Source: Moraxella sp. ZY210820
GTDB lineage: Bacteria > Pseudomonadota > Gammaproteobacteria > Pseudomonadales > Moraxellaceae
Assembly: GCF_030674635.1 (NCBI RefSeq)
Contig: NZ_CP089978.1
Span: forward strand, 1,178,001-1,242,000
Length of the DNA stretch: 64,000 bases
Direction: 5' to 3'
Shown here: positions 54,575 through 64,000 of the stretch, piece after piece
Position numbering within the stretch: position 1 is the first letter of the stretch
Layout of the letters: the number at the start of each line of letters is the position of its first letter
Made by a program: the position numbers and the translations under genes
Notes under the pieces: model-generated
The model's input: the letters and a program-made list of their open reading frames with translations, nothing else
Databases searched by the model: none
Told to the model about the DNA's origin: nothing

Positions 54575-55123
54575 TTAAGCAAAATCGATTAACTCAGGAT
54601 TAATCTCAGTTTGTGCTAAGTTATTGGTATAGTTACATAAAGTTGCTAAAGCTATGCCTAAAACCACTTCCACAGATTGTTGTTGAGTATAACCTGCATC
54701 AAAGAATGCTTGTAATTCAGCATTGCTTACTGCACCTTTATTTGCCATAACAGCAAGGGTAAAACTTGCTAAAGCAGATAATTTAGCATCACTAAATTGT
54801 TTAGGGTCAGTTGCACGAGAAGCCTGAATGGCATCATCAGCTAATAACTTTTTCAAAGTTGCTAATTTTGTATGTCCTGCCACACAGAAACCGCATTGGT
54901 TTACTTTAGCCGCAATAATTTGTACGACTTCACGCTCACCACCTGTTAAACTTGTTGCTGCATTTAGTTGTCCAACATCTTGATAAAATGCTAATGCTTC
55001 AGGCGAATTTGCTAAGACACCAATTAAGTTTGGTAAAAAACCATTATTTTTTAATGCTGTTTCTACGCGTGGCTTTGCTTTTTCTGGTGCAGTTTCTACA
55101 TTATGAACAGTTAAACGTGCCAT
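54575..55123 (-). CDS. Carboxymuconolactone decarboxylase family protein (AhpD-like)
   Basis: 182-aa all-helical protein. The redox motif C-x2-C in NQCGFCVAGHTKLA (about residues 92-105) with the following His is the AhpD/CMD signature, preceded by LTGGEREVVQIIAAKVN. Such proteins act as alkylhydroperoxidase partners or disulfide reductases. Single gene. Confidence 0.9.
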   Translation of the reverse strand: MARLTVHNVETAPEKAKPRVETALKNNGFLPNLIGVLANSPEALAFYQDVGQLNAATSLTGGEREVVQIIAAKVNQCGFCVAGHTKLATLKKLLADDAIQASRATDPKQFSDAKLSALASFTLAVMANKGAVSNAELQAFFDAGYTQQQSVEVVLGIALATLCNYTNNLAQTEINPELIDFA

Positions 55124-55206
55124 AGTATACTCTCTATTAATATAAATGATTTATATTCTATTTGATTTTAACCCCAATAAAAAGCTCAAGTTATTTGCAT
55201 TTCATC

Positions 55207-55767
55207 TCAATTTACCTGCATTTTTGCTAAAAATTCAGTTTGTAATTGTTGATATACTGTATTTTTTTGAAATTTTTGTAAAAACTCAATCGTACCTTGT
55301 GGAAACTTATCACTTAAAATTTCTCCACTATAATACGCTTCTCGTAATGGAGTTGCTGAAATATCTCCATGTAAACTGTCAATGACGACACGTTGCCACT
55401 CTGGAAATAAATCTAAATAATACGTCGATTCATCTTTATTGTAGCCAATTAATCCAATTTTATCATCAACTTGGGTAATATTTTGCACTAATTGACGTAC
55501 CAATGCTTGCCATTTCACATCATTATACACATCAATCACATCAACAAAAATAATTCTTTGTTGTTCATCAGCACTAAAATTAGACAAAATCATCTGCCTA
55601 CGTTCATCTGCTAAAAATGGATTTTTTAATGTACGTTCATTTTGAGCAGAACCTAAGGCAATAATCACACGCTCAGCTTTAGCCAATGCAATGTGAATCG
55701 TTTGTTGATGAGCAAGATGAAAAGGCTGAAATCGCCCAATAAAAACAAGATAATCAAATGGATACAT
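55207..55767 (-). CDS. Nicotinamide-nucleotide adenylyltransferase, NadM-like
   Basis: 186-aa nucleotidyltransferase. GRFQPFHLAHQ at residues 11-21 contains the HxGH-like site (HLAH), followed by VIIALGSAQNERTLKNPFLADER and ISATPLREA (ISxTxxR motif) near residue 150. This matches the NadM type of NMN adenylyltransferase for NAD synthesis. It lacks the C-terminal Nudix domain found in some bacterial NadM fusions. Confidence 0.85.
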   Translation of the reverse strand: MYPFDYLVFIGRFQPFHLAHQQTIHIALAKAERVIIALGSAQNERTLKNPFLADERRQMILSNFSADEQQRIIFVDVIDVYNDVKWQALVRQLVQNITQVDDKIGLIGYNKDESTYYLDLFPEWQRVVIDSLHGDISATPLREAYYSGEILSDKFPQGTIEFLQKFQKNTVYQQLQTEFLAKMQVN

Positions 55768-55911
55768 ATTTAATCAAGAATTTATTACTTCAAGGCTTAT
55801 TATGCGGAATATTGACTTATTTGACAAGATAATTTGTTGCATTTATCCATTGATTTTTTGGCAAAAATCTTCAAAATGACTATTTTATCTCTCATTGAAT
55901 GGAATATAAAC

Positions 55912-56715
55912 ATGACTTTCACAATTCAGCCACATCAACATTGCCAAGCACAGTTAGAGCAAGGCATTTTAACCATTGCCATTGACCGTGCAGAAAGTAA
56001 GAATGCTTTATATGGCGATTTATATTTATATATCGCACAATTATTAGACAATGCTGACCAAAGTAATGACGTGCGTTGTGTGATTTTGCGTGGTGCAAAT
56101 CAAGATTTTACTGCTGGCAACGATATGCAAGATTTTATGAGCTATTTTAAACAGCCTTCAAGTCAAGGCAAAGCAGGAGAATTACCACCATTTGTATTGA
56201 TTAAATCAGTTGCCAAATTCTCTAAACCATTGATTTTAGCTATTAAAGGGGTAGCTGTTGGTATTGGCGTTACTTTAACTCTACATGCTGATTTAGTCTA
56301 TGCTGATGATAGTGCCATATTCCAAATGCCATTTGTAAGTTTAGGTTTATCACCTGAAGGTGGTATTGGACGTTTAATGAGCCAACAAATTGGCTATCAT
56401 CATACTGCAGAATTGTTATTTACAGCGAAAAAATTTAATCGCCAAACTGCTGAAAAAATCAATTTAATCAATAGCCTGCCTGATGGTGTTGATGTTTATG
56501 ATTATGCCCTACAAACTGCACAACATTTAGTACAATTACCACTTGCATCACTTAAACAAAGCAAAACATTGATGAAACACAATATTGCTGAAACCTTAGC
56601 ATACATTGATGATGAAGCAGAAATTTTTATGCAACGTGTACAATCGCCTGAAACTAAAGAAGCTGTTACTGCTTTTATGGAAAAACGCAAACCTAATTTT
56701 AGTCAATTTGCATAA
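55912..56715 (+). CDS. Enoyl-CoA hydratase/isomerase family protein
   Basis: 267-aa crotonase-fold protein. NQDFTAGNDMQDFM (about residues 63-76) and KGVAVGIGVTLTLHADLVYADDSAIFQMPFVSLGLSPEGG form the CoA-binding and oxyanion region. ATG 55912 has GGAA upstream; the in-frame ATG at 55834 would add 26 odd residues. Full length. Probable role in fatty-acid or aromatic degradation. Confidence 0.88.
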   Translation: MTFTIQPHQHCQAQLEQGILTIAIDRAESKNALYGDLYLYIAQLLDNADQSNDVRCVILRGANQDFTAGNDMQDFMSYFKQPSSQGKAGELPPFVLIKSVAKFSKPLILAIKGVAVGIGVTLTLHADLVYADDSAIFQMPFVSLGLSPEGGIGRLMSQQIGYHHTAELLFTAKKFNRQTAEKINLINSLPDGVDVYDYALQTAQHLVQLPLASLKQSKTLMKHNIAETLAYIDDEAEIFMQRVQSPETKEAVTAFMEKRKPNFSQFA

Positions 56716-56814
56716 ATCATAATATGGATTACATAGATAAAGGCAGGGTGCGTACCACGCACCTTGTACAAGTTTTCATCGAAATAGTGAGTCTTGCGTC
56801 GCTTTAATTGATTT

Positions 56815-58017
56815 CTAACTCGCCGATAAAGTTTTAGCTTTAGCCATACAACGTTGATAACGTCCATCAACACGGGTAGCAAACCAATTGGTATTATAAT
56901 CACGGCTCAGTTTAGGGCCTGTAATTACTACTTCAGGCATAATCGCATACGGTGGATATTTACCCGTTTTTTCTCCATATAGACGGACAACCGTTTTATA
57001 AGTATTGGTATTTTCAAAATTTTGTTCTTTTTCACGCTTTAAATCAAAACGAATCTGCCGTTCTGTCATGGCAATATTATGTTTTTGAAATAGTTTAATA
57101 ACCGCTTGTTCGCTTTGACTTTTTGCCAATTTAGGGTCGCCATCTTTAGCATAGATTAATAAATCGCCATCTAAACTAATTTTATCTCCTGTCAAACTGG
57201 CTAACATTTTTTGAAAAGATGCATTACGGCTTGAATACATACCTGAATTATAATCAGCAAAGCGATATAAAGGCTTGTCATAATCTGCTTGATAAGTCAT
57301 TAAACGATGAATACCATAATACAAACCACCATATTGGCTATATAAATCACGGCGTAAATCTTCATTACTAATCATACCACGCTTATTGGCTTTAGCATAA
57401 TCAATATGCACTTGCATTGAACCTAAAGTCGTAATCGGATTTAAACGCTCTGAAATATCATTACCAATAATTTTAGCCGCCCCAGTTAATGCTCCAACAT
57501 GATATTCTTTAGCGAAATAACTAAAAATTTCTCGATATAATTCATCAAGCTCACGTTCTGTTTTAACTTTTTTAATACGATTTAAGAAATTATCTTCAAC
57601 ATTGGGCTTATTTTTTAATACCTTACGAAAAATATCAGCAACTTTTTTGCCTAATTTATCATCTAAACGCTGGTTAATTTCTTTTAATGATTTTTCACCT
57701 AATCCTGCCACAATTGGATCAGCCACAAAAGTCGATTCTTGTTCAATAATAGCAATCACACTACAAACATTATCTTTGGAACGCTCTATATTTAAAGTTT
57801 GCATAATATCAGTAATATCTTTTGCCCATGATGATGCATTTTTTACTCCTTGTGGGATTAATTTTTCCACTTGATTGGCAGATAAATTTTTATCAACCAC
57901 ATGATTTTGCTGACAAGCTGTTAAAATACACACCGCCCCTAATGTAGCTAAGATTTTAGCTAAAGTTTGGGGTTTAATAAGTGATTTTAAGTGGTTTTGA
58001 GTAAAATAGGTAAACAT
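56815..58017 (-). CDS. DUF1615 family lipoprotein
   Basis: 400-aa lipoprotein. The N-terminal signal ends in lipobox LTAC (Cys about 35). The central part (VCSVIAIIEQESTFVADPIVAGLG) recalls the catalytic Glu region of lytic transglycosylase-like proteins, and ALTGAAKIIGNDISERLNPITTLGSMQVHIDYA fits the conserved DUF1615 pattern. A role in cell-wall remodelling is plausible but not shown. Confidence 0.85.
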   Translation of the reverse strand: MFTYFTQNHLKSLIKPQTLAKILATLGAVCILTACQQNHVVDKNLSANQVEKLIPQGVKNASSWAKDITDIMQTLNIERSKDNVCSVIAIIEQESTFVADPIVAGLGEKSLKEINQRLDDKLGKKVADIFRKVLKNKPNVEDNFLNRIKKVKTERELDELYREIFSYFAKEYHVGALTGAAKIIGNDISERLNPITTLGSMQVHIDYAKANKRGMISNEDLRRDLYSQYGGLYYGIHRLMTYQADYDKPLYRFADYNSGMYSSRNASFQKMLASLTGDKISLDGDLLIYAKDGDPKLAKSQSEQAVIKLFQKHNIAMTERQIRFDLKREKEQNFENTNTYKTVVRLYGEKTGKYPPYAIMPEVVITGPKLSRDYNTNWFATRVDGRYQRCMAKAKTLSAS

Positions 58018-58151
58018 CTTGACAATCCAAAAGCGTTTAAATATAGACCGTCATCATAAAAATTTAGGCTTATTGTTGTCAATGCTATTTCTGTGTGCAT
58101 AGTTATTTTTTATATTGATTGCGTATAAAACTGTATATTTGATAAAAATGT

Positions 58152-58174
58152 AGGGACGAAATTTCTTTCGCCCC
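58152..58174. repeat. Dispersed palindrome copy A
   Basis: GGGACGAAA / TTTCGCCCC with a short spacer, flanked by TGTA on the left. It lies between ihfA and the DUF1615 gene. Same core as the copies near 49.56, 60.94 and 61.01 kb. Confidence 0.6.
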
Positions 58175-58242
58175 ACCTAATTAATCACTTACATCAAATT
58201 TACGATGATGTTAAGTGCTTTAGCGTTGGTTAGTCAAATAAA

Positions 58243-58536
58243 TTAACCTTGTTCTTCACTTACACGCTGACGGAATTTTTGTCCTGCACGGAACGTTACC
58301 ACACGGCGAGCAGAAATTGGAATTTCTTCACCTGTTTTTGGATTACGTCCTGGACGTTCATTTTTATCACGTAATTCAAAATTACCAAAACCAGATAATT
58401 TTACTTGATTTCCTTCAATTAAAGCAGAACTAATTTCATCAAAAAACTGCTCGACCATGACTTTTGCTTCACGGCGATTCAGCATAGTTTTTTCACTTAA
58501 ATGGTCTGCCATTTCAGCTTTTGTTAATGCTACCAT
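58243..58536 (-). CDS. ihfA: Integration host factor subunit alpha
   Basis: 97-aa HU/IHF-family protein. [13 protein letters not shown] at the N-terminus and [34 protein letters not shown] with the intercalating arm mark the alpha subunit. Its ATG overlaps the pheT stop (TAATG), the usual pheST-ihfA operon. The beta subunit is at 20,787. Confidence 0.97.
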   Translation of the reverse strand: MVALTKAEMADHLSEKTMLNRREAKVMVEQFFDEISSALIEGNQVKLSGFGNFELRDKNERPGRNPKTGEEIPISARRVVTFRAGQKFRQRVSEEQG

Positions 58537-60917
58537 TATGATGCCCTCAAAGTTGCTTGATAAGTGTCTTCTAACACTTTGATAATATTATCCATACCCG
58601 TTTTAATTTCACCGTCTTCTAAAGTACGGCTCGGGTGTTGCCACAATAATGCAAACGCCAATGAACGTTTACCTTGTTCCACGCCTTGTCCTGTATAAAC
58701 GTCAAACAGCCACGTTGCATGCAATAATTCACCTGCTATTTGTTTGATGAGTTGTTCAATTTCCGCAACCGCAATTTGATTGTCAATCACTAAAGCAATA
58801 TCACGGCGAACCGATGGGAAACGAGACAATTCATTAAAACGTGCTTGATACGGTTGCATCAACACATTTTGATTGATTTCTGCAACCCATGTCGTCCCCA
58901 AATCTAAACTATTTTCTAACGATGGATGCAAACGACCTAAATAGCCAATATTTTGTCCATTGTAGATAATGTCAGCAGATTGTCCTGGGTGCAGCCAAAC
59001 ACGCTCACTACGTTTAAATGTAACGTTTAATCGAGCAGATGTCAAGATTTGTTCAACATCACCTTTTAAATCATAAAAATCCATATCTTGGGTTTTAACG
59101 TGCCATTGTTCAGGAGCGTGCGAACCTACAGCAATTAACGCCAAAGTTGGAATTTGTTGTAACTCACTGATATTTTGTGCATTTTGATAATCAAAACGTA
59201 AGCCCAATTCAAAGAAACGCACACGATGTTGCTGACGATTGAGATTATATTGTACACATGGAATTAAACTACTCAATAAAGTACTACGCATCACAGCTAA
59301 ATCACTGGAAATTGGATTTGCCAATGCCAATGGATTAACATTTGGATTGAGTTGCTTTTCTAACTTTTCATCAACAAAACTAAAGCTAATTGCTTCTTGA
59401 TAACCAAGTGTTGCTACAGTTTGACGTAATTGCCCAAGTTCAGTTTTATCTTGATAATTTTCCAGCTCAATTTGAATACTTGGTTTTGCCGTTGGAATAT
59501 GATCATAGCCATAAATACGGGCAATTTCTTCGATTAAATCTTGATAAATCGCTAAATCATAACGATGACTTGGCGGAACGACCGACCATTGACCATCAGC
59601 AATTATCTTCACTTGACATTGTAAACGGGTTAAAACATCAACAATAAATGCACCATCAATGCTAAAACCAAGTAATTTATCGACTTGTTGTTGTGTTAAA
59701 TCAATAGATTGACGTTGTGGATACAATTCAGTTTGTTCAACCGTAACCACTGGAGCAACTTCACCACCAGCTAATTCTTTAATCAACTGTAATGCTCGAT
59801 TCATCGCACGGTCAGCTAATAAATAATCAACACCACGTTCAAAACGTTGCGATGCGTCAGTATGTAAACCAAAACGTCTTGCACGTCCAACAATGGCTAA
59901 TGGGTCAAAAAATGCACTTTCTAAGAAAATATCGGTCGTTTCATCGCTGACACTACTGTCTAAACTACCCATAATCCCTGCAATCGCAATCACTTTTTGT
60001 TCATCAGCAATGACCATGATTTGCTCATCAAGCGTTACTTTTTGCTCATTTAATAGCGTTACTGTTTCGCCTGCTCGGGCTTGACGCACAATCACATCAC
60101 CTTGAATTTTATTTAAATCAAAAGCGTGCATTGGCTGACCTAATTCCATCATCACATAATTGGTAATATCTACTAAAATGCTATGACTGCGAATGCCTGA
60201 ACAATTTAATGCATGCTCTAACCATGCTGGTGTTGGTGCTTTAGTATTAACATTTTTAATGATACAACCCAAATAACGTGGCGTACCTTTGGTTTCTACA
60301 CGCACATTTTTTACAACATCAATATCAGCTTTAACTGGTTCGATGCTTGGTGCTGTTAGTGGAAGTTGATTGATGACCGCCAATTCTCGTGCAATACCTT
60401 GAATACTAAAGCAATCTCCACGGTTTGGGGTAATGCTAATTTCAATCACATTATCATCTAAATTCAGATAATCACGAATATTTACACCAATCGGTGCATC
60501 ATCAGGCAACTCAAGCAAACCATCAATTTTATCTTCAAGGTCAATTTCTGATGCACCACACAACATACCTTGCGATTCAACACCACGCAATTTACCTTTT
60601 TTAATTTTGATGTCATTTGGCAGTACCGCACCAACCAACGCTATAGGAGCTTTCATGCCCACACGCACATTTGGTGCACCACACACGATTTGTAAAGTTT
60701 CGCCAGTGCCTGCATTGACAGTAGTTACACGCAAACGGTCAGCATCTGGGTGTTGTTCAACGGTTAAGACTTCGCCAACTACGACACCAGTAAACGGCTG
60801 TGCCACAGGAGAAACATCATCAACTTCTAAACCAAGCATGGTCAGCTGATTAGCTAAGGTTTCACTATCAACATTAGGATTGACCCATTGACGTAACCAA
60901 TTTTCACTAATTTTCAT
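58536..60917 (-). CDS. pheT: Phenylalanyl-tRNA synthetase beta subunit
   Basis: 793-aa subunit. It begins [15 protein letters not shown], has the N-terminal tRNA-binding OB fold ([27 protein letters not shown]), the B3/B4 region and the C-terminal anticodon-binding FDX domain ([36 protein letters not shown]). ATG 60917 is the family start; longer in-frame starts up to 60989 add unrelated residues. Confidence 0.97.
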   Translation of the reverse strand: MKISENWLRQWVNPNVDSETLANQLTMLGLEVDDVSPVAQPFTGVVVGEVLTVEQHPDADRLRVTTVNAGTGETLQIVCGAPNVRVGMKAPIALVGAVLPNDIKIKKGKLRGVESQGMLCGASEIDLEDKIDGLLELPDDAPIGVNIRDYLNLDDNVIEISITPNRGDCFSIQGIARELAVINQLPLTAPSIEPVKADIDVVKNVRVETKGTPRYLGCIIKNVNTKAPTPAWLEHALNCSGIRSHSILVDITNYVMMELGQPMHAFDLNKIQGDVIVRQARAGETVTLLNEQKVTLDEQIMVIADEQKVIAIAGIMGSLDSSVSDETTDIFLESAFFDPLAIVGRARRFGLHTDASQRFERGVDYLLADRAMNRALQLIKELAGGEVAPVVTVEQTELYPQRQSIDLTQQQVDKLLGFSIDGAFIVDVLTRLQCQVKIIADGQWSVVPPSHRYDLAIYQDLIEEIARIYGYDHIPTAKPSIQIELENYQDKTELGQLRQTVATLGYQEAISFSFVDEKLEKQLNPNVNPLALANPISSDLAVMRSTLLSSLIPCVQYNLNRQQHRVRFFELGLRFDYQNAQNISELQQIPTLALIAVGSHAPEQWHVKTQDMDFYDLKGDVEQILTSARLNVTFKRSERVWLHPGQSADIIYNGQNIGYLGRLHPSLENSLDLGTTWVAEINQNVLMQPYQARFNELSRFPSVRRDIALVIDNQIAVAEIEQLIKQIAGELLHATWLFDVYTGQGVEQGKRSLAFALLWQHPSRTLEDGEIKTGMDNIIKVLEDTYQATLRAS

Positions 60918-60938
60918 TATTATCAACCTATTCATTTT

Positions 60939-60958
60939 GGGTGAATTGCCATTCACCC
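60939..60958. repeat. Dispersed palindrome copy B
   Basis: Perfect GGGTGAAT / ATTCACCC around TGCC, followed by CTACAT. In the pheS-pheT spacer. Confidence 0.6.
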
Positions 60959-61013
60959 CTACATTTTTCATCTCATGGAAACGAATCACAATTCGCTTTC
61001 ATTTATTCTGTAC

Positions 61014-61033
61014 GGGCGAAAAATCTTTCGCCC
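61014..61033. repeat. Dispersed palindrome copy C
   Basis: Perfect GGGCGAAA / TTTCGCCC around AATC, followed by CTACATT. Also in the pheS-pheT spacer, about 55 bp from copy B in the same orientation. Confidence 0.65.
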
Positions 61034-61077
61034 CTACATTGAATCCACGAGTTACTCTATATCTCACAATTCAATAT

Positions 61078-62073
<996 letters not shown>

Positions 62074-62202
62074 TTAAAAATAAAACAATGCTTTATTGTA
62101 ACAGATTTTTTGATTAGTGGGGGGATATTCGCAATGAGAAGTGCATAATATTGGATAAAAACATCCATTAACAGCATAAAAATAGACCATTTATTGTATA
62201 GA

Positions 62203-62278
62203 TGGTACGCCCAGCGGGACTCGAACCCACGCCACAGGCTTCGGAGACCTGTACTCTATCCTGTTGAGCTATGGGCGT
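62203..62278 (-). tRNA. tRNA-Arg (anticodon CCG)
   Basis: Minus-strand gene with encoded CCA. Acceptor stem ACGCCCA with TGGGCGT, discriminator A, then CCA. T8-A9 and GCTC form the D stem start. Anticodon stem CAGGT / GCCTG with loop CTCCGAA gives anticodon CCG, reading CGG. The T-loop GTTCGAGTC is canonical. Confidence 0.95.
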
Positions 62279-62376
62279 ATAAAAGAAGTGGATAACTATT
62301 ATAAATAATTATCCGCTTTCGGTAAAGAGAAAATATGATTATCATACAAACAATCTCATTTTCTCACGACTATGTT

Positions 62377-63789
62377 TTAAAATAAACGGTTTAAGCCATT
62401 CAAGGCAGCCACACGATACGCTTCTGCCATTGTTGGATAGTTAAATGTTGTATCAACAAAATACATCAAATGGTTATTTGGACTACGCATTACCACTTGT
62501 CCAATATGAATAATTTCTGCAGCACTATTACCAAAACAATGAATGCCTAAAATTTCCATTGTATCTCGATGGAATAAGATTTTTAATTCACCAACAGTAT
62601 CGCCTGTAATTTGTGCACGAGCCAAGTGACGGAATGCTGCTTGACCAACTTCATACGGAATACGCTCTTCTGTTAATTGCTCTTCCGTTTTACCAATCGA
62701 TGAAATCTCAGGAATAGTATAAATACCCGTTGGAATATCTGTAACAGGAAGCACATACTCCCCACTCATATTCGATCCCGCACAACGCCCTTGGTCATAT
62801 GCTGCCGATGCTAATGCAGGCCAACCAATCACATCACCCGCAGCATAAATGTTTTCCACTTCCGTCTGATATTCGCTATTAACAGATAATTGACCACGAC
62901 TGTTTGGTACAAGACCTACATTTTCTAAACCTAGATTTTCAGTATTACCTGAGCGTCCATTACACCATAATAACGCATCTGCTTTAATTTTTTTACCACT
63001 CTTTAAATGCAAGACAATATGGTCATCAAAGGTTTCCACTCGTTCCATTTGTTCATTATGACGAATTAACACCCCCTGATCACGCAAATGGTAAGACAAT
63101 GCATCAGCAATTTCATCATCTAAATATGCCATGAGTTGTTGTTGAGTATTAATCAAATCAACTTTGTGATATAAACCAATAAAAATTGAGGCATATTCAC
63201 AACCAATTACGCCTGCACCATAAATAATGATTTTTTGAATAGGATAATCCAAATCTAAAATAGTATCCGAATCGAATACACGTGGGTGATTAAAATCAAT
63301 ATTATCAGGACGATATGGACGACTACCTGTAGCAATCACAATTTGGTCGCATAACAAGGTCTCATTAATACCATCTAAACCTTTAACAGTTACTGTATTT
63401 CTATCTTTAATATAAGCTTGCCCATAGTAAACATCAACTTTATTACGGTCATAAAAACGAGCGTGCGTATCCACCTGCTGTTGAATCACTTTATGAGCAC
63501 TTTGCAATACTTGTTTCATGGTAAATTGTCGCCAGTCTCCCACTTTTTGGAACAATGGATCACGGCGGAAACGAATAATATTTGATACCGTTTGACGCAA
63601 TGCTTTACTTGGAATTGTCCCTACATGAGCACAGTTTCCACCCACTTGGTCACGCATTTCAATAATGGCAACACGTTTACCTGTTTTGGCTAATTTCATA
63701 GCCGAACCTTCACCTGCTGGACCTGAACCAATCACAACAGCATCATATTTAACCTGTTTCCCTTGCACAACTTCTTTTCTGCGAGACAT
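62377..63789 (-). CDS. sthA: Soluble pyridine nucleotide transhydrogenase SthA
   Basis: 470-aa FAD enzyme that passes hydride between NADPH and NAD+. FAD-binding [18 protein letters not shown] (about residues 16-33), [19 protein letters not shown] near 48, NAD(P)-binding [19 protein letters not shown] near 178, [15 protein letters not shown] near 310 and a dimerisation domain. As usual for SthA, the redox disulfide of lipoamide dehydrogenases is absent (one Cys only in GGNC). ATG 63789 has GGAG at normal spacing. Confidence 0.95.
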   Translation of the reverse strand: MSRRKEVVQGKQVKYDAVVIGSGPAGEGSAMKLAKTGKRVAIIEMRDQVGGNCAHVGTIPSKALRQTVSNIIRFRRDPLFQKVGDWRQFTMKQVLQSAHKVIQQQVDTHARFYDRNKVDVYYGQAYIKDRNTVTVKGLDGINETLLCDQIVIATGSRPYRPDNIDFNHPRVFDSDTILDLDYPIQKIIIYGAGVIGCEYASIFIGLYHKVDLINTQQQLMAYLDDEIADALSYHLRDQGVLIRHNEQMERVETFDDHIVLHLKSGKKIKADALLWCNGRSGNTENLGLENVGLVPNSRGQLSVNSEYQTEVENIYAAGDVIGWPALASAAYDQGRCAGSNMSGEYVLPVTDIPTGIYTIPEISSIGKTEEQLTEERIPYEVGQAAFRHLARAQITGDTVGELKILFHRDTMEILGIHCFGNSAAEIIHIGQVVMRSPNNHLMYFVDTTFNYPTMAEAYRVAALNGLNRLF

Positions 63790-64000
63790 AAACTTACTCC
63801 ACTTCAATATCGTTTAAATGTGAATATTATCGCTTATTTTGCCATAATTTTCATTGTTTTTCAGATATTTTTCGTATTTATTTTACAAATAGGATTATTT
63901 TCTAAATCTATGGCAATATCAAATTCATTATTTTAAATGATATTATTTTCATCAAAAATTAACATATTTTATGTTAAAAAGCAGTATAATATAGTGATAT

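Overview
The window is a piece of a low-GC gammaproteobacterial chromosome, most likely from the Moraxellaceae (Acinetobacter/Moraxella relatives). The evidence is the purD / purH / fis / zinc-ribbon / prmA neighbourhood, the pheS-pheT-ihfA operon, a 28-bp XerCD site of the dif type common in that family, and strongly A+T-rich codon use. The genus cannot be fixed from the sequence alone.

Layout. 1-5 kb holds a DUF2058 protein, a DUF1275 membrane protein, a SulP anion transporter, a solo Mrr-like restriction endonuclease and a PP2C phosphatase. 5-9.2 kb holds rimO followed by accessory genes: a putative lipoprotein, a HEAT-like protein and a SUKH (SMI1/KNR4) protein. 9.2-17.8 kb is a minus-strand block with DUF72, purD, a frameshifted HEPN nuclease gene with an unknown partner, two membrane proteins, purH, fis, a shortened zinc-ribbon protein and prmA. 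18.2-23.3 kb is a plus-strand run: pspC-like, nitroreductase, gpsA, sixA, ihfB, lapA, pyrF, lolA. 23.3-29.2 kb has a TPR-DUF2971 protein, glnS, an amino-acid permease and rraA.

29,455-37,043 is a complete-looking filamentous (inovirus) prophage of about 7.6 kb inserted at a dif site. It has, in order: a CTXphi-like folded attP made of two inverted dif-like sites; an f1-like plus-strand origin; a divergent small repressor candidate; operator-like repeats over the early promoter; an unusual leader RNA with interlocked inverted repeats; an unknown early gene; the Rep nickase; a ssDNA-binding-type protein; several tiny membrane ORFs; the major coat protein; a TspB/pIII-like adsorption protein; a DUF2523/pVI-like protein; Zot/pI; and two small genes between zot and attR, the position where CTXphi carries ctxAB. 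A perfect dif is restored at the right edge, so the chromosome should still have a working dimer-resolution site.

37.3-64 kb returns to core genome: purMN, an M48 protease, rpsA, cmk, tadA, an enoyl-CoA hydratase-family gene, ung, a QueD-family gene, an RDD protein, pepN, gloA, an AmpG-like transporter with a large inserted domain, a Lon-like protease, an AhpD-like protein, an NMN adenylyltransferase-like protein, a second enoyl-CoA hydratase, a DUF1615 lipoprotein, ihfA-pheT-pheS, tRNA-Arg(CCG) and sthA. The usual cmk-rpsA-ihfB-lapA-pyrF order is split in a way that one inversion, between about 20.7 and 40.7 kb and including dif, would explain.

The most interesting material is the prophage and its regulatory DNA/RNA, the two-gene module downstream of zot with its duplicated start-site junction, and several candidate defence or conflict genes on the chromosome (Mrr-like, HEPN, SUKH, TPR-DUF2971).
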